A stretch of 64,000 bases of DNA. Origin: Ruegeria atlantica (GTDB lineage: Bacteria > Pseudomonadota > Alphaproteobacteria > Rhodobacterales > Rhodobacteraceae). Below, in pieces: positions 35,324 through 46,064 of this stretch. The position numbers and the translations under genes are program-made. The stretch is taken from contig NZ_WQBE01000001.1 in NCBI RefSeq assembly GCF_013032005.1, positions 372,001 through 436,000 of the forward strand, given 5' to 3'. The notes under the pieces are model-generated. The model did not search any database. It had not been told where the DNA came from and was given only the letters and a program-made list of their open reading frames with translations. Every line of letters starts with the position of its first letter. The first letter of the stretch is position 1.

Positions 35324-36213
35324 TATTTTCCTCCTTTCAGCATCTTGAAGGCGTCGCCAAAAGCCTCCAGCGCATTGGCGGGCACAACGATCGTTTGCGA
35401 ACCGGTGCCGTTGCCCAGGGCGTTCAGAGCTTCGACCTGTTTCAGGGCAACCTGATATTGCGCGGCTTCAATGCCGTTGTCCTGAATGGCCTTGGCGACC
35501 ACGCCGGTTGCATAAGCTTCAGCCTCGGCCTGAATGCGGCGCGCCTTGGCGGTTTGCTCGGCGGCATACAGTTCGGCATCTGCCTGCAACTCGACCGAGC
35601 GCTTTTGACCTTCGGCCTCGGTTACCTGCGCACGGCGGGCGCGTTCCGCGTTCAGCTGCTGCAGCATCGCGTCGCGGGTGGCCTGATCCAAATTCACGTC
35701 CAGAATCTCGGCCCGGGTCACTTCGATACCCCAGTCATCCACGGCGGTTTCGACGCTTTCCTGAATGCGTTCGATCAGTTGTGCGCGGTTCGATTGGACC
35801 TCATCCAAGTCCATTTTACCGATTTCCGCCCGTACGATACCGGCCACAGTTGTCGCAATCGCACCGTCTACGTCACGGATACGATACACCGTCTTTTCCG
35901 GTTCGAGAATGCGATAAAACACCGAGGTGTCGATCTGCACAAGAACATTGTCTTTGGTAATCGCATCTTGGGTCGCGTTGGGCAACTGGCGTTCCAAAAT
36001 AGATATCTTGTGACGTGCAACATCCAAAAAAGGAACGATAAAATTGATGCCGGGGCCAAGCACCGAATGCAGGCGGCCAAACCGTTCGACCACGTATTTT
36101 TCCGATTGAGGGACGATTTTAATGCCCTTGAAAATGACAACGACGATCAGCACCGCCGCCAGCACGTAAATGATATTGGACGTCAGCAAGCCAATAATCT
36201 GGTCTTCGATCAT
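35323..36213 (-). CDS. SPFH/band 7 protein (slipin, QmcA-like)
   Basis: A 296-residue protein with one N-terminal membrane helix (IIYVLAAVLIVVVIFKGI, about residues 14-31), the SPFH domain (IVPQSEKYVVERFGRLHSVLGPGINFIVPFLD) and a long helical, Ala/Glu-rich region at 180-250 expected to form a coiled coil (RRAQVTEAEGQKRSVELQAD). Such proteins form membrane scaffolds and often regulate FtsH-like proteases. Encoded with the NfeD partner as a two-gene unit. Confidence 0.9.
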   Translation of the reverse strand: MIEDQIIGLLTSNIIYVLAAVLIVVVIFKGIKIVPQSEKYVVERFGRLHSVLGPGINFIVPFLDVARHKISILERQLPNATQDAITKDNVLVQIDTSVFYRILEPEKTVYRIRDVDGAIATTVAGIVRAEIGKMDLDEVQSNRAQLIERIQESVETAVDDWGIEVTRAEILDVNLDQATRDAMLQQLNAERARRAQVTEAEGQKRSVELQADAELYAAEQTAKARRIQAEAEAYATGVVAKAIQDNGIEAAQYQVALKQVEALNALGNGTGSQTIVVPANALEAFGDAFKMLKGGK

Positions 36214-36387
36214 ATCTGTCCTCTTTTATTGTGTACTATGGTATACATGTGGGGATTGAGTCGCCCGACTTCAACTCTGGTATGGGGTGAACAGTCGCAG
36301 ATGCAAATCTTTGAAGCTGCGGATGCGGGGTGGAAATTCAGGAATGTGACCGCTTTGCATCCCGTCTTGTTTGCGGTATCGGGCGCT

Positions 36388-37299
36388 ATGAAAATGATTA
36401 TCGATACAGACCCCGGCATCGACGATGCCATGGCGATCGCTTATGCCGCTGCCGCGCCCGAGATTGACCTGATCGGTCTGACGACGGTTTTCGGTAACAC
36501 ACACATTCACCAATCCAGCCGCAATGCGCGGTTTTTGCTGGACAAACTGGGGTTGGAAGTACCAGTGGCCGAAGGTGCGGCTTTTGCAGTGGGACAAAGC
36601 AGTCATGACCCCTCGGATCATGTGCATGGGCCTGAAGGTTTTGGCGATGTGACCGAGATTCCAGAGATTGGGGCCAATCATACGCTGACAGCAGCTGAGT
36701 TTTTGGTCGATATGGCGCGTAAACATAAGGACGAGTTAGTCGTTTGCGCAGTTGGTCCACTGACGAATGTCGCCGCTGCTATGCGTTTGGATCCGCAGTT
36801 TGCGACAAATATCAAACGGTTGGTGATCATGGGGGGCGCGGTTTATTGCCCCGGAAACGTCACTCAATTCGCCGAAGCCAACATCTATCACGACGCCCAG
36901 GCTGCAGATCAGGTATTCGCTGCACCACCACAGACCGTATTGGTGGGTTTGGATGTGACGTTGAAAACCCTTTATGAAACCGCGGATTTCGAGGCGTTGG
37001 CGAGCCGATCACCGAATATGGGTGGGTTCCTGCGCGATATCTCTCGGTTCTATTTGAAGTTCTACAAAGAGGTTGGCGGGCTAGAGGGATGTGGGTTACA
37101 CGACTCGACGGCTGTGATTGCCTACACCCATGAACCAATGTTCGATATGGTCGAAACAGGGCTGCGCGTGGTGACCGAGGGGGCTGAAGTTGGCGCGACT
37201 CGTCCCGATCCTTCGCGACCTCCGGTTCGTGTGTGTCGGGATGTAGATGGGGCAGGGGTGGTGCATCTGTTCACAGACCGCGTCGCCTCGCTTCCCTGA
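36388..37299 (+). CDS. Nucleoside hydrolase
   Basis: Cleaves the N-glycosidic bond of purine or pyrimidine ribonucleosides. The calcium-binding DTDPGIDDA is at residues 6-14, followed by GLTTVFGNTHIHQS; VGPLTNVA and the EANIYHDAQAAD stretch are also typical. 303 residues from the ATG at 36388. The open frame continues far upstream (to 35395), but that part is antisense to the slipin gene and is not coding. It fits salvage alongside tgt and hpt, without being co-regulated with them as far as visible. Confidence 0.9.
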   Translation: MKMIIDTDPGIDDAMAIAYAAAAPEIDLIGLTTVFGNTHIHQSSRNARFLLDKLGLEVPVAEGAAFAVGQSSHDPSDHVHGPEGFGDVTEIPEIGANHTLTAAEFLVDMARKHKDELVVCAVGPLTNVAAAMRLDPQFATNIKRLVIMGGAVYCPGNVTQFAEANIYHDAQAADQVFAAPPQTVLVGLDVTLKTLYETADFEALASRSPNMGGFLRDISRFYLKFYKEVGGLEGCGLHDSTAVIAYTHEPMFDMVETGLRVVTEGAEVGATRPDPSRPPVRVCRDVDGAGVVHLFTDRVASLP

Positions 37300-37365
37300 C
37301 GGGTTGCATTGGACCGACAGATCGGGCAAATGCTGCCCGGTTCAGAGACCCCGAGGCACCCCCCC

Positions 37366-38496
37366 ATGACCGAGCGTTTTTCATTTGACCTGAAAGCCAC
37401 CGATGGCAAGGCCAGAACCGGTGTGATTAACACGCCGCGGGGCGAAGTGCGCACGCCGGCCTTTATGCCAGTGGGCACCGCAGCGACGGTCAAGGCGATG
37501 ATGCCGGAAAGTGTGCGGGCGACCGGGGCGGATATTCTGCTGGGCAACACCTATCACCTGATGCTGCGTCCCACGGCGGAACGTATCGACCGGTTGGGTG
37601 GGTTGCACAAATTCATGAACTGGGACCGACCCATTCTGACGGACTCGGGTGGGTTTCAGGTCATGTCACTGGCAGGGCTGCGCAAGCTGACCGAAAAGGG
37701 TGTGACGTTCAAATCCCATGTCGACGGATCCAAACACGAGCTGACGCCGGAACGGTCGATGGAGATTCAGCGCTTGCTGGGGTCTGACATTGTCATGTGT
37801 TTCGACGAGTGCCCCGCCTTGCCTGCCGACCGCGACCGCATCGCCGAGTCGATGCGCCTGTCGATGCGTTGGGCCGAACGCTCACGCGAAGCCTTCGGGG
37901 ATCGCCCTGGTCACGCGTTGTTCGGCATTATTCAAGGCGGTTTGGAACAGGACTTGCGCGAAGAAAGCGCTGAGGCCCTGAAAGCCATCGGTTTCGAAGG
38001 TTACGCAGTCGGTGGTCTGGCTGTGGGTGAGGGGCAGGAAGCGATGTTCGATTGCCTCGACTATGCGCCTGACTTCTTGCCCACCGATAAACCGCGTTAT
38101 CTGATGGGGGTCGGCAAGCCGGACGACATCGTCGGCGCAGTTGCGCGTGGCATCGACATGATGGACTGCGTCTTGCCTTCACGTTCGGGGCGCACTGGCC
38201 AGGTGTTCACTCGCTATGGCGTTGTGAACATCAAGAACGCCCGTCACGCCGATGATCCGCGACCGCTGGATGAGGCATGCTCTTGCCCGGCCTGTTCGAA
38301 CTATTCGCGGGCCTACCTTCATCACGTGTTCCGGTCTAACGAGATGATCTCGGGCATGCTGTTGACCTGGCACAACCTGCATTACTTTCAGGAAATCATG
38401 CAGGGCATGCGAGACGCCATTGCAGCCGGTATGTTCGAGGCTTGGCAGGCAGAGTTTCACGCACAGCGGGCGCAAGGCGATATCGAACCGCTGTAG
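37366..38496 (+). CDS. tgt: tRNA-guanine transglycosylase
   Basis: Exchanges G34 of tRNA Asp, Asn, His and Tyr for preQ1 in queuosine synthesis. Motifs: [10 protein letters not shown] with the catalytic region, [13 protein letters not shown], and the zinc site [16 protein letters not shown] with a distal His. It is 376 residues from the ATG at 37366 ([13 protein letters not shown]); the frame from 37309 adds a non-conserved stretch. It stands 66 bp after the nucleoside hydrolase and is probably co-transcribed. The window's two tRNA-Asp genes are natural substrates. Confidence 0.95.
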   Translation: MTERFSFDLKATDGKARTGVINTPRGEVRTPAFMPVGTAATVKAMMPESVRATGADILLGNTYHLMLRPTAERIDRLGGLHKFMNWDRPILTDSGGFQVMSLAGLRKLTEKGVTFKSHVDGSKHELTPERSMEIQRLLGSDIVMCFDECPALPADRDRIAESMRLSMRWAERSREAFGDRPGHALFGIIQGGLEQDLREESAEALKAIGFEGYAVGGLAVGEGQEAMFDCLDYAPDFLPTDKPRYLMGVGKPDDIVGAVARGIDMMDCVLPSRSGRTGQVFTRYGVVNIKNARHADDPRPLDEACSCPACSNYSRAYLHHVFRSNEMISGMLLTWHNLHYFQEIMQGMRDAIAAGMFEAWQAEFHAQRAQGDIEPL

Positions 38497-38585
38497 CGCT
38501 GAACCCTTGATGACAGAACGTTGATTTTTTGGTAATCTACAGACTGATTAACCAAGAAATTTTCTTTTTTTCGTTGGGGGTTACG

Positions 38586-38999
38586 ATGCCTCGCCTATTT
38601 GGATTCTTACTTGTTCTATCTGCGATTGTGACGTCGGCTTATGCCGACGTCTGGACTTTTGAAACTCCGTCGGAAAACATCCAATGCTCGGTTGGACAAG
38701 AGCTGAACACCGCAGACATCTACTGCACCATCATTGAGCGCCGGGGTGATCCAGCCCTGCCGCGCCCGTCTAATTGCCAATCCGATTGGGGGCATGATTT
38801 CTTCATGGCAAATACCGGGCCGGTCGAAATGCTGTGCCGTCCTCTCAACCGTCATCGCGACGGATTTGATCGGGCCGAATATGGTGTGACTGGTAAATTC
38901 GGTGGATTTGTTTGCCATTCCTCGAAGACGGGTTTGGAGTGCAAAAATGAGGACGGGCACGGGTTTTTTCTGTCTCGTGCAGTTCAAAGGGTATTCTGA
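38586..38999 (+). CDS. Secreted cysteine-rich protein of unknown function
   Basis: A 137-residue protein with a signal peptide (MPRLFGFLLVLSAIVTSAYA). The mature domain contains six cysteines (ENIQCSVG, DIYCTII, SNCQSDWG, EMLCRPL, FVCHSS, LECKNEDG), likely forming three disulfides in the periplasm. FETPSENIQC at its start recalls small secreted proteins of this kind in Rhodobacteraceae (possibly DUF6636), but I cannot confirm the family. The ATG at 38586 directly precedes the signal sequence; the upstream ATG region at 38529 is AT-rich non-coding DNA. Confidence 0.72.
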   Translation: MPRLFGFLLVLSAIVTSAYADVWTFETPSENIQCSVGQELNTADIYCTIIERRGDPALPRPSNCQSDWGHDFFMANTGPVEMLCRPLNRHRDGFDRAEYGVTGKFGGFVCHSSKTGLECKNEDGHGFFLSRAVQRVF

Positions 39000-39115
39000 C
39001 GCACGCATTCTAAGCCTTGTTGGCATGTTTTGTTAAATTCCGTGGATATGTTCGTTGGACGCCTTGCAGTCCGCTAAACCTCGGGCCATTCTGAATCGCG
39101 ATACATGGCGGTAAG

Positions 39116-39143
39116 GTTGAAAAAGGGCGATGAGGCCCCACCT
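39116..39143 (+). promoter_or_regulatory. Sigma-32 (RpoH) type promoter for lon
   Basis: GTTGAAA (39116-39122), a 13-base spacer and CCCCACCT (39136-39143) match the heat-shock consensus CTTGAAA-N13-CCCCATNT at nearly every position. It lies about 80 bp before the lon ATG, and lon is a classic heat-shock gene. Confidence 0.78.
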
Positions 39144-39221
39144 TTATCGTCCAAGACAGGAGATGGCCGAGCGTTGCCTGAACAGGGACCGGAGCCATCT
39201 TGCCAACGATAAGGATTGAGC

Positions 39222-41630
39222 ATGCAAGAGCCCCTTAATTCCTCATACCCCGTACTTCCGCTGCGCGATATTGTGGTGTTCCCGCACATGATCGTACCGC
39301 TGTTCGTGGGTCGGGAAAAATCCGTCCGCGCATTGGAAGAGGTGATGCAGGACGACAAACAGATTTTGCTGTCTAGCCAGATTGATCCGGGTGATGATGA
39401 CCCGGCAGAAGACGGAATTTACCGCTCGGGTGTTCTGGCCAATGTTTTGCAGTTACTGAAGCTGCCCGATGGTACCGTAAAGGTGCTGGTCGAAGGTCAA
39501 GCACGCGTGCAGATCACCGAGTTCCTTGAAAATGAAGAGTTTTTCGAGGCTCGCGCCGAATATCTGACCGAAATTCCGGGCGATGTCACCACGACCGAGG
39601 CGCTTCTGCGCACCGTTGCGGATGAGTTCGAGCGCTACGCAAAAGTGCGCAAAAACATCCCCGAAGAAGCCTTGACCGCCGTTGGTGAAACCGCCGAACC
39701 CGCCAAGCTGGCCGACCTTGTGTCAGGTCATCTGGGTATCGAGGTCGAGCAAAAGCAGGAACTGCTGGAAACCCTCAGCGTTAGCGAGCGGCTTGAGAAG
39801 GTCTATGGTCTGATGCAGGGCGAAATGTCGGTTCTGCAGGTCGAGAAAAAGATCAAGACGCGCGTCAAGTCCCAGATGGAGAAGACGCAGCGCGAGTATT
39901 ATCTGAATGAGCAGATGAAGGCCATTCAGAAGGAGCTTGGCGACGGCGAGGACGGCAGTAATGAAGTCGCTGAGCTGGAAGCCAAGATCAACGAGACCAA
40001 GCTGTCGCAAGAGGCGCGTGAAAAGGCCGAAGGCGAGCTGAAAAAGCTGCGCAACATGAGCCCAATGTCGGCTGAGGCCACCGTTGTTCGTAACTATCTG
40101 GACTGGATTCTGTCACTGCCGTGGGGCACCAAATCCCGCGTCAAAAAGGATTTGGGCCGGGCGCAGGACATTCTGGATGCCGATCACTATGGCCTGGAAA
40201 AGGTCAAGGAACGGATCGTCGAATATTTGGCAGTTCAACAGCGATCGAAAAAGCTGAAGGGCCCGATCCTGTGCCTTGTCGGTCCTCCGGGTGTTGGTAA
40301 GACCAGCTTGGGTAAATCGGTTGCACGGGCAACGGGGCGCGAGTTCATTCGCATCTCGCTGGGTGGCGTGCGCGACGAATCCGAGATTCGCGGCCACCGT
40401 CGGACTTATATCGGCTCGATGCCCGGCAAGATCATCCAGGCGCTGAAAAAGGCAAAAACTACGAACCCGCTCATCCTGCTCGACGAGATCGACAAGATGG
40501 GTCAGGACTTCCGTGGCGATCCGGCCTCGGCCATGCTTGAGGTGTTGGATCCTGAGCAAAACAGCACGTTCATGGACCATTACCTTGAGGTCGAATATGA
40601 CCTGTCCAATGTGATGTTCCTGACCACGTCGAACAGCTACAACATGCCAGGGCCTCTTCTGGACCGGATGGAGATCATCCCGCTGGCCGGTTACACCGAA
40701 GAAGAAAAGAGCGAGATCGCCAAGCAGCACCTGATCAGCAAACAAGTTAAAAACCATGGTCTGAAAGCCAAGGAGTTTGAGCTAACGGATGAGGCGCTGC
40801 AAAAGATGATCCGCACTTACACTCGCGAAGCGGGCGTGCGGAACCTTGAGCGTGAGATCGCCAAGGTAGCGCGGAAATCGCTGACCAAGATCATCAAAAA
40901 TGAGGCGGAAGAAGTCATTGTTACGCCTGACAATCTGGATGAATTCCTGGGCGTGCCGAAATTCCGTTATGGTCTGGCCGAACAAGATGATCAGGTCGGT
41001 GTGGTCACCGGTCTGGCGTGGACATCCGTAGGTGGCGACCTGCTGCATATCGAGGCGCTGAAACTGCCGGGTAAGGGTCGGATGAAGACCACCGGTAAGC
41101 TGGGCGATGTGATGAAAGAATCCATCGACGCGGCCTCGTCTTATGTGCGGTCAATCTCGCCCCAGATCGGGGTGAAGCCGCCGAAATTCGACACGTTGGA
41201 TATTCACGTCCACGTGCCGGATGGTGCCACGCCTAAGGATGGCCCAAGCGCCGGTCTGGCGATGGTGACCTCGATCGTGTCTGTGCTGACCGGTATTCCG
41301 GTGCGCAAGGATATCGCGATGACGGGTGAGGTTTCACTGCGCGGTAACGCGATGCCGATTGGTGGTTTGAAAGAAAAGCTGCTGGCGGCTCTGCGTGGTG
41401 GTATCAAGACCGTTCTGATCCCGGAAGAAAACGAAAAGGATCTGGCGGAAATTCCGGACAACGTGAAAGAAGGGTTGGAAATCATCCCGGTTACACATGT
41501 CTCGGAAGTTCTGAAACACGCGCTGATCCGCGAGCCTGAGCCGGTCGAATGGGATGAAGCCGCAGAAGAGGCCGCCGCAGCAGCAGCCAAGGCGGCCGAA
41601 GGTGCCAGCCCATCGGCAACAGCGCATTGA
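39222..41630 (+). CDS. lon: ATP-dependent protease Lon
   Basis: An 802-residue cytoplasmic quality-control protease. The N-terminal substrate domain starts [15 protein letters not shown]; the AAA+ module has Walker A GPPGVGKT at 354-361; the protease domain has the Ser676/Lys719 dyad in DGPSAGLAM and [10 protein letters not shown]. An Ala/Glu-rich tail ([15 protein letters not shown]) ends the chain. A TTG at 39216 directly abuts AAGGA, so the ATG at 39222, six bases after it, is the start. Preceded by a sigma-32-like promoter and followed by a terminator. Confidence 0.96.
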   Translation: MQEPLNSSYPVLPLRDIVVFPHMIVPLFVGREKSVRALEEVMQDDKQILLSSQIDPGDDDPAEDGIYRSGVLANVLQLLKLPDGTVKVLVEGQARVQITEFLENEEFFEARAEYLTEIPGDVTTTEALLRTVADEFERYAKVRKNIPEEALTAVGETAEPAKLADLVSGHLGIEVEQKQELLETLSVSERLEKVYGLMQGEMSVLQVEKKIKTRVKSQMEKTQREYYLNEQMKAIQKELGDGEDGSNEVAELEAKINETKLSQEAREKAEGELKKLRNMSPMSAEATVVRNYLDWILSLPWGTKSRVKKDLGRAQDILDADHYGLEKVKERIVEYLAVQQRSKKLKGPILCLVGPPGVGKTSLGKSVARATGREFIRISLGGVRDESEIRGHRRTYIGSMPGKIIQALKKAKTTNPLILLDEIDKMGQDFRGDPASAMLEVLDPEQNSTFMDHYLEVEYDLSNVMFLTTSNSYNMPGPLLDRMEIIPLAGYTEEEKSEIAKQHLISKQVKNHGLKAKEFELTDEALQKMIRTYTREAGVRNLEREIAKVARKSLTKIIKNEAEEVIVTPDNLDEFLGVPKFRYGLAEQDDQVGVVTGLAWTSVGGDLLHIEALKLPGKGRMKTTGKLGDVMKESIDAASSYVRSISPQIGVKPPKFDTLDIHVHVPDGATPKDGPSAGLAMVTSIVSVLTGIPVRKDIAMTGEVSLRGNAMPIGGLKEKLLAALRGGIKTVLIPEENEKDLAEIPDNVKEGLEIIPVTHVSEVLKHALIREPEPVEWDEAAEEAAAAAAKAAEGASPSATAH

Positions 41631-41638
41631 GCAGATCA

Positions 41639-41664
41639 AAGGCGGGGGAGACCCCGCCTTTTTT
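41639..41664. terminator. Terminator after lon
   Basis: AAGGCGGGG and CCCCGCCTT enclose a 4-base loop and are followed by TTTT. The T-run overlaps the stop codon of the convergent permease gene, so it mainly serves lon. Confidence 0.9.
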
Positions 41665-43240
41665 ACAACCCGATGATGGGTTTTTTCGGGTCCAGAATCT
41701 CTTCTTCGTCGATGTATTCCTGGAACTTTTCCTGGGGCAGGGCAGAACGTACTGCCAACCCAAAGATCACAGCAGAAAACAACACGCACAGCGCAATATC
41801 CCACCCAAACGGGATTTGCTTCAGCGCGCCATCCCCGAACTGTCCGAGATATGAGATCAGGCCGACGCCCACCAGATAAGGGAGCAGCCATAGCGCTTCG
41901 GTCACGTCCATCTCATCCAACCGGTTGCGAAACCGCACCAGCAGCAGGGCCATTCCGATGGCAAGGGCGACACCCAGACGCCAGACCGTGTCCCAACCGC
42001 TCCAATAAACCACAAGGGTTGCGATGGCGAAGGCCGAGACCGCAACCAGTTTCACGGCGGGGATGCGGATGGATCTGGGGCGATCCGGCATCAGATGGCG
42101 CAGGCACACGACGGCTATAGGACCGACCGCAAAAGACAGCACGATGGCGGCGCCATTCAAGGCGATGACGGTGGTGAAAGGAACCGTCAAAAGAAACAAG
42201 GTGCCGATCAAGAAGTTTAGTGCCAGTGCCCAAAGGGGCACTCCGAACGACGACAACATCATCAGGCGCGACGGTAAAAATCCGTTTTTTGCCAAAGCCA
42301 TAGCGATCCGCGCATTTGATCCGGTTGAGACAAGGCCATTGCCGAACGGACCGATGACCGATCCGATGTTCAGTACGCTCAGGAACCAGACAAACCCGAC
42401 CGATATGATGACGCCGTCCAACGGGCCCTGACCGCCGAAACTCAGGCTGGCCCAACCGTTGCTCAGCATTTTCGAGTCGAGCGCACCGATAAAGGCGATT
42501 TGCAAGCCCACATAGATCAACGCGCAAAGCACGATGGACAGAATCAGTGCGGCAGGGATGGCGAATTTGGGGTTTCGAACCTCACCGGCCATATCAACCA
42601 CATGACGAAAGCCGATGAAGGAGAAGATAACGCCTCCGGTCGAGACAGCAGCCATGATGCCTTGCAGCCCATAGGGTGCGAATCCATCTGGTTGAGTGAA
42701 GTTCTGAGTGTCGAACCGATTGCCGATCAACAAGGCGGCCAATACGATTGGAATTGCGATCTTGGCCCATGTCAGTGTCGCGTTCACCTGAGTGAAGAAC
42801 TTGACGCCTAACGCGTTAACCGCGACGAACAGCAGCATGAAGAACAGCGCCACGGTGATTCCCGCGCCAGTCAGGTCACCTGTGTCTGCTGTGTGGAGCC
42901 AAGGGGCGTAGGGGGCCAGGTACTTCAGCATCGCCTCGACCTCGATCGGGGCGGTGGTGTTATAGCCGATCCACGCGGTCCAACCCATCGTCATCGAGAC
43001 GATATTGCCGTGTGAAAACTGCGGCACCCGCGCGATGCCCCCTGGGATCGGCAGCATGGCCGATATTTCGGCGAAGGTGATTGCCAGAATGAACATTGCC
43101 GCGGCGCCAATGATCCATGAAAAGATGGCAGCAGGCCCTGCATGTTGCACCGCCAGCAACGGACCGAATAGCCACCCAGAGCCAATGATTCCACCAACCG
43201 AGATGAAGGTTAGCCCAACGAGGCCGATGTCCCGCTTCAA
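41663..43240 (-). CDS. APC-superfamily amino acid permease
   Basis: A transporter of about 525 residues with 12 or more hydrophobic helices. The first helix reads GLVGLTFISVGGIIGSGWLFGP, the APC signature for the unwound substrate-binding helix. The open frame continues upstream through the tRNA-Val gene, so the start must be internal: TTG at 43238-43240 (KRDIGLVGL) lies 10 bases after AGGAA, while the GTG at 43249 is too close to it. The substrate cannot be deduced. It is convergent with lon. Confidence 0.85.
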   Translation of the reverse strand: MKRDIGLVGLTFISVGGIIGSGWLFGPLLAVQHAGPAAIFSWIIGAAAMFILAITFAEISAMLPIPGGIARVPQFSHGNIVSMTMGWTAWIGYNTTAPIEVEAMLKYLAPYAPWLHTADTGDLTGAGITVALFFMLLFVAVNALGVKFFTQVNATLTWAKIAIPIVLAALLIGNRFDTQNFTQPDGFAPYGLQGIMAAVSTGGVIFSFIGFRHVVDMAGEVRNPKFAIPAALILSIVLCALIYVGLQIAFIGALDSKMLSNGWASLSFGGQGPLDGVIISVGFVWFLSVLNIGSVIGPFGNGLVSTGSNARIAMALAKNGFLPSRLMMLSSFGVPLWALALNFLIGTLFLLTVPFTTVIALNGAAIVLSFAVGPIAVVCLRHLMPDRPRSIRIPAVKLVAVSAFAIATLVVYWSGWDTVWRLGVALAIGMALLLVRFRNRLDEMDVTEALWLLPYLVGVGLISYLGQFGDGALKQIPFGWDIALCVLFSAVIFGLAVRSALPQEKFQEYIDEEEILDPKKPIIGL

Positions 43241-43377
43241 TCTGGCCACGTTCCTACTCCATCCCAAAGCGCCGCAAAATTTTGCGGCCGTCCAAAGCAG
43301 GATACGCAGCCCAGGAGAAATCTGGCAAGCATCGGTCAAGAAACGGAAATTTGGATGGTGCCTACCAATGAGAGGAA

Positions 43378-43452
43378 TGGTGGGTGATAAGAGATTTGAA
43401 CTCCTGACATCTTCGATGTGAACGAAGCGCTCTACCACTGAGCTAATCACCC
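43378..43452 (-). tRNA. tRNA-Val (CAC)
   Basis: On the minus strand the acceptor arms GGGTGAT and ATCACCC pair, the D arm is GCTCAGTGGTAGAGC, the anticodon stem CTTCG/CGAAG encloses TTCACAT (anticodon CAC), and the T-loop is GTTCAAATC. The terminal CCA is encoded at 43380-43378. 75 nt. A sigma-70 promoter stands just upstream. Confidence 0.95.
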
Positions 43453-43462
43453 ATAAGCGCGC

Positions 43463-43491
43463 CTAATACAGAGTGTCCCGCAGGCTTGCAA
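43463..43491 (-). promoter_or_regulatory. Sigma-70 promoter of tRNA-Val
   Basis: On the minus strand TTGCAA (43491-43486), a 17-base spacer and TATTAG (43468-43463). The expected transcription start falls a few bases before the mature tRNA 5' end at 43452. Confidence 0.75.
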
Positions 43492-43528
43492 GGGTGCCCG
43501 AAGGGTAAATTATCTATGCTGCGGACAC

Positions 43529-43561
43529 AAAAAAACAGGCAGCATAAACCTGCTGCCTGTT
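43529..43561 (-). terminator. Terminator of the RTX protease gene
   Basis: On the minus strand AACAGGCAGC pairs with GCTGCCTGTT across an 8-base loop and runs into a T-tract (43535-43529). It starts 17 bp after the protease stop codon. Confidence 0.9.
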
Positions 43562-43577
43562 GATTTCGCATACAGCC

Positions 43578-45509
43578 TTACAGGATGAAGTCGTTCGCTG
43601 TCAGGTCATGCAGACCAGATAGCTTGATGACCATCTCAGGATCACTGTCATTGTCTGTATCAACGTAAACCAGGGTCTGGTCGAATGCGGTACCAGCGTT
43701 GTCCTGCTTGACGAAATAGATCTCACCTTCGTCGGACGATCCGATTGGGGTCGTGCCGTTGAAGACGAAAGCGTCATCGCCAACAAGAACCGTGCTGGCG
43801 TCGATACCGCTCAGATCGATCTTGTCTTCGCCTTGGGTGAAATCCGTGATCTTGTCGGCCAGAGACCCTTTGGTACCGCTGTCGGTGATATCATTAAAAA
43901 CAAACGTATCCGTTCCGATACCGCCGGTCATCGTATCCAAGCCGGCGCCGCCGATGATCGTGTCGATCCCTTTGCCGCCGAAGATCGCATCATTGCCTAG
44001 ACCACCGTCAATGATATCAGAGCCGTTGCCACCACGCAGTGTATCCCAACCATTGCCACCGGAAATCGTATCTTTGCCAACGCCACCCTGAAGCAGATCC
44101 GCGCCTTTCTGGCCGTCAAGCGTGTCGTTTCCATCGTTACCGATAAAGGTGTTTGCCAGATCATCGCCAGTAAGCTGATCGTCCTGCGCAGTTCCTACGG
44201 CGTTTTCGACCAAGGTGATCGTATCCATGCCGTATCCGGTATCCTGAGCGGTCGCAACCGACAGATCCACGGTCGCAGCAGATGAGCCGTTGAACGAGAG
44301 GGTATCAATCCCAAGGCCACCTGTGATGGTGTCGTTGCCATCGCTGTCTTTGATGATGAAGTTGTCCAAACCGTTGCCGCCGGTCAGGGTGTCGTTGCCT
44401 TGACCACCGATCAAGAAATCGTTTCCTTGGCCGCCTTTAATGGTGTCGTTGCCATTTCCGCCTGCAATCAGGTCATTGCCACCATTACCGACCATGAGAT
44501 TTGCAACGTCGTTGCCATAAAGGAAGTCTCCGGCGTGGCCACCAGCAGCGTTTTCAATGACAACACCATTGGCGATCGTGAAGCCACCGCTGACCCCGGC
44601 CGCGTGCGACGGCGTTCCCCCAGCATCGTGACCTTCCAGATCAGCAGCCTTCAGGCTGATCCTCACGCTCTTCCAAAGGCCACTGGCTGAAATTGTATCA
44701 GTTCCACCCGTATCCCAGATCGCCTCCCAATAGGTGCCGGGAGCATTGGACCCTTTCAAAGAATAGACGTTGTTGCCCGTATTGTTTGACTTGGTTCCAT
44801 AAATCGCTTGAAGTGCGGCGATGTCCAGTGCCATGGGCGAGGCCACGCCGCCGTAGTTGAACGAAGGCAGCGGTACAACCTGCGGGTAGCCAGAGTTATA
44901 GGACATGATCGTGTAGACGGCTTGGTTCTGACCATCGGTTCCATAGTCATCGAACGCCTGTGTCACACCGTCGAAGACGGTTGATTGTCCACCATTGTCA
45001 TGCGGATGTGCAAGGCCGAGGCCATGCATGATCTCATGCACTATGGTTGCAAATCCTTCGCCGCCCTTTGCCAGCGCGGATTGGCTGAACAGAGGAGTAT
45101 CGTATGCGAACCAGCCAAACAGGGTGTTGATACCAAACCCTTGCAGAATGGGATCGCTTCCGGGCACTTGGTGTGCGCCGAGGCCGCCATCAAGGGATTG
45201 GGTTGTAACTAGACCCCACGAGATGTTTTCGTAATAGGGCGTCCCCTGAGGCGATAGGAAATTGACCTCGACAAAGTCAATCGGGATGTATTGTTCGATC
45301 ACGGCCAGGGCTTGGCGGAACGCCTGTTTTTCATGGGGGAGAAAATCTACGAAGCCCTGAACCGACGAATCCCCGAATGAATAGGTAATCGTGCCAGCCG
45401 GTCCTCCGTTATTTGTGCCAAGGTTCCAAGAGGTCCCCCAAATCAATCCGTCAACATATTCATGACCGGTTGGGCTGGCGCCCGGGTAATTCTGATTTGC
45501 AACTGACAT
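43578..45509 (-). CDS. Serralysin-type M10 metalloprotease with RTX repeats
   Basis: A 643-residue secreted zinc endopeptidase. The metzincin motif [11 protein letters not shown] gives zinc ligands H158, H162 and H168, and the Met-turn is IMSYNSGY. From about residue 325 on, glycine/aspartate nonapeptides ([20 protein letters not shown] type) form calcium-binding beta-rolls in several blocks, followed by a C-terminal M10_C-like domain ending in NDFIL. There is no N-terminal signal peptide, as expected for type I secretion. No T1SS genes and no inhibitor gene lie nearby. Flanked by its own terminator and a long upstream region. Confidence 0.93.
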   Translation of the reverse strand: MSVANQNYPGASPTGHEYVDGLIWGTSWNLGTNNGGPAGTITYSFGDSSVQGFVDFLPHEKQAFRQALAVIEQYIPIDFVEVNFLSPQGTPYYENISWGLVTTQSLDGGLGAHQVPGSDPILQGFGINTLFGWFAYDTPLFSQSALAKGGEGFATIVHEIMHGLGLAHPHDNGGQSTVFDGVTQAFDDYGTDGQNQAVYTIMSYNSGYPQVVPLPSFNYGGVASPMALDIAALQAIYGTKSNNTGNNVYSLKGSNAPGTYWEAIWDTGGTDTISASGLWKSVRISLKAADLEGHDAGGTPSHAAGVSGGFTIANGVVIENAAGGHAGDFLYGNDVANLMVGNGGNDLIAGGNGNDTIKGGQGNDFLIGGQGNDTLTGGNGLDNFIIKDSDGNDTITGGLGIDTLSFNGSSAATVDLSVATAQDTGYGMDTITLVENAVGTAQDDQLTGDDLANTFIGNDGNDTLDGQKGADLLQGGVGKDTISGGNGWDTLRGGNGSDIIDGGLGNDAIFGGKGIDTIIGGAGLDTMTGGIGTDTFVFNDITDSGTKGSLADKITDFTQGEDKIDLSGIDASTVLVGDDAFVFNGTTPIGSSDEGEIYFVKQDNAGTAFDQTLVYVDTDNDSDPEMVIKLSGLHDLTANDFIL

Positions 45510-46004
45510 TCCGCTATTTCCATCATTAACAACGCAACCGATAGGTCATCACAAATCATGACTTTTGATTGCGTTAAGCTTCCTTCCGATCTCGTAAGCC
45601 GAGATTTTGTTATCCGCTGGGATACTTCACTTCGAGACTTGCCTGCGCAAGTTTGCCGACACGTATTTTTGATTTTGTGGGGGCAGTGTCGCCTCTTGCA
45701 CACGCAATGTGGCTGAATAATGGCGGGGGTTTCAAGCCGCTCAAAGGGTCGTTTTGCTAGATACAGATATATCGAGGATTATGTTCGGGTTTTTCAGAAA
45801 ACATACAACCTATGAGTGTGTTTCGATGGAATCGATTGAAAGAAAAATCCTTGGATATTTCGACATTTCCAAGTTTGAGAATCATTTTAGATAAAGTGTG
45901 TTTGGGGTCTTGCGGTAGCTTCGGAAAGGTCTGGTTCCGAAGAAGGTGTGTCGCGAAGCCCGGAAACAATTTCTGCCTTCTTTAAAAAAACTTCAAAACC
46001 CCGC
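45510..46004. other. 495-bp non-coding region between the RTX protease and tRNA-Asp genes
   Basis: No credible gene is seen. It is AT-richer than its surroundings. Three small perfect inverted repeats occur: ATCTCG/CGAGAT at 45589-45605, ACTTGC/GCAAGT at 45637-45652 and CTTCGGAA/TTCCGAAG at 45919-45942. The protease promoter and any control sites (such proteases are often regulated) must lie here. Confidence 0.55.
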
Positions 46005-46033
46005 TTGACGATGCCGGGGCGTGGCCATAATAC
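46005..46033 (+). promoter_or_regulatory. Sigma-70 promoter of the tRNA-Asp pair
   Basis: TTGACG (46005-46010), exactly 17 bases, then TAATAC (46028-46033), about 30 bp before the first tRNA-Asp. Near-consensus, as usual for stable RNA. Confidence 0.85.
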
Positions 46034-46064
46034 ACCCCAACGTTCAGCAACGAACGGGCAGCGG

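Noticed and set aside
35395..36387. Possible 331-residue N-terminal extension of the nucleoside hydrolase
   Set aside because: The stretch is antisense to the slipin gene; the hydrolase domain begins at 36388 with the DTDPGIDD motif in its expected place.
43241..43450. Extension of the APC permease frame through the tRNA-Val gene
   Set aside because: The tRNA is unmistakable and has its own promoter, so the open frame across it is accidental.
45757..45969. Small open frame (70 codons) in the long gap before tRNA-Asp
   Set aside because: No ribosome site or recognisable domain, and a composition unlike the neighbouring genes.
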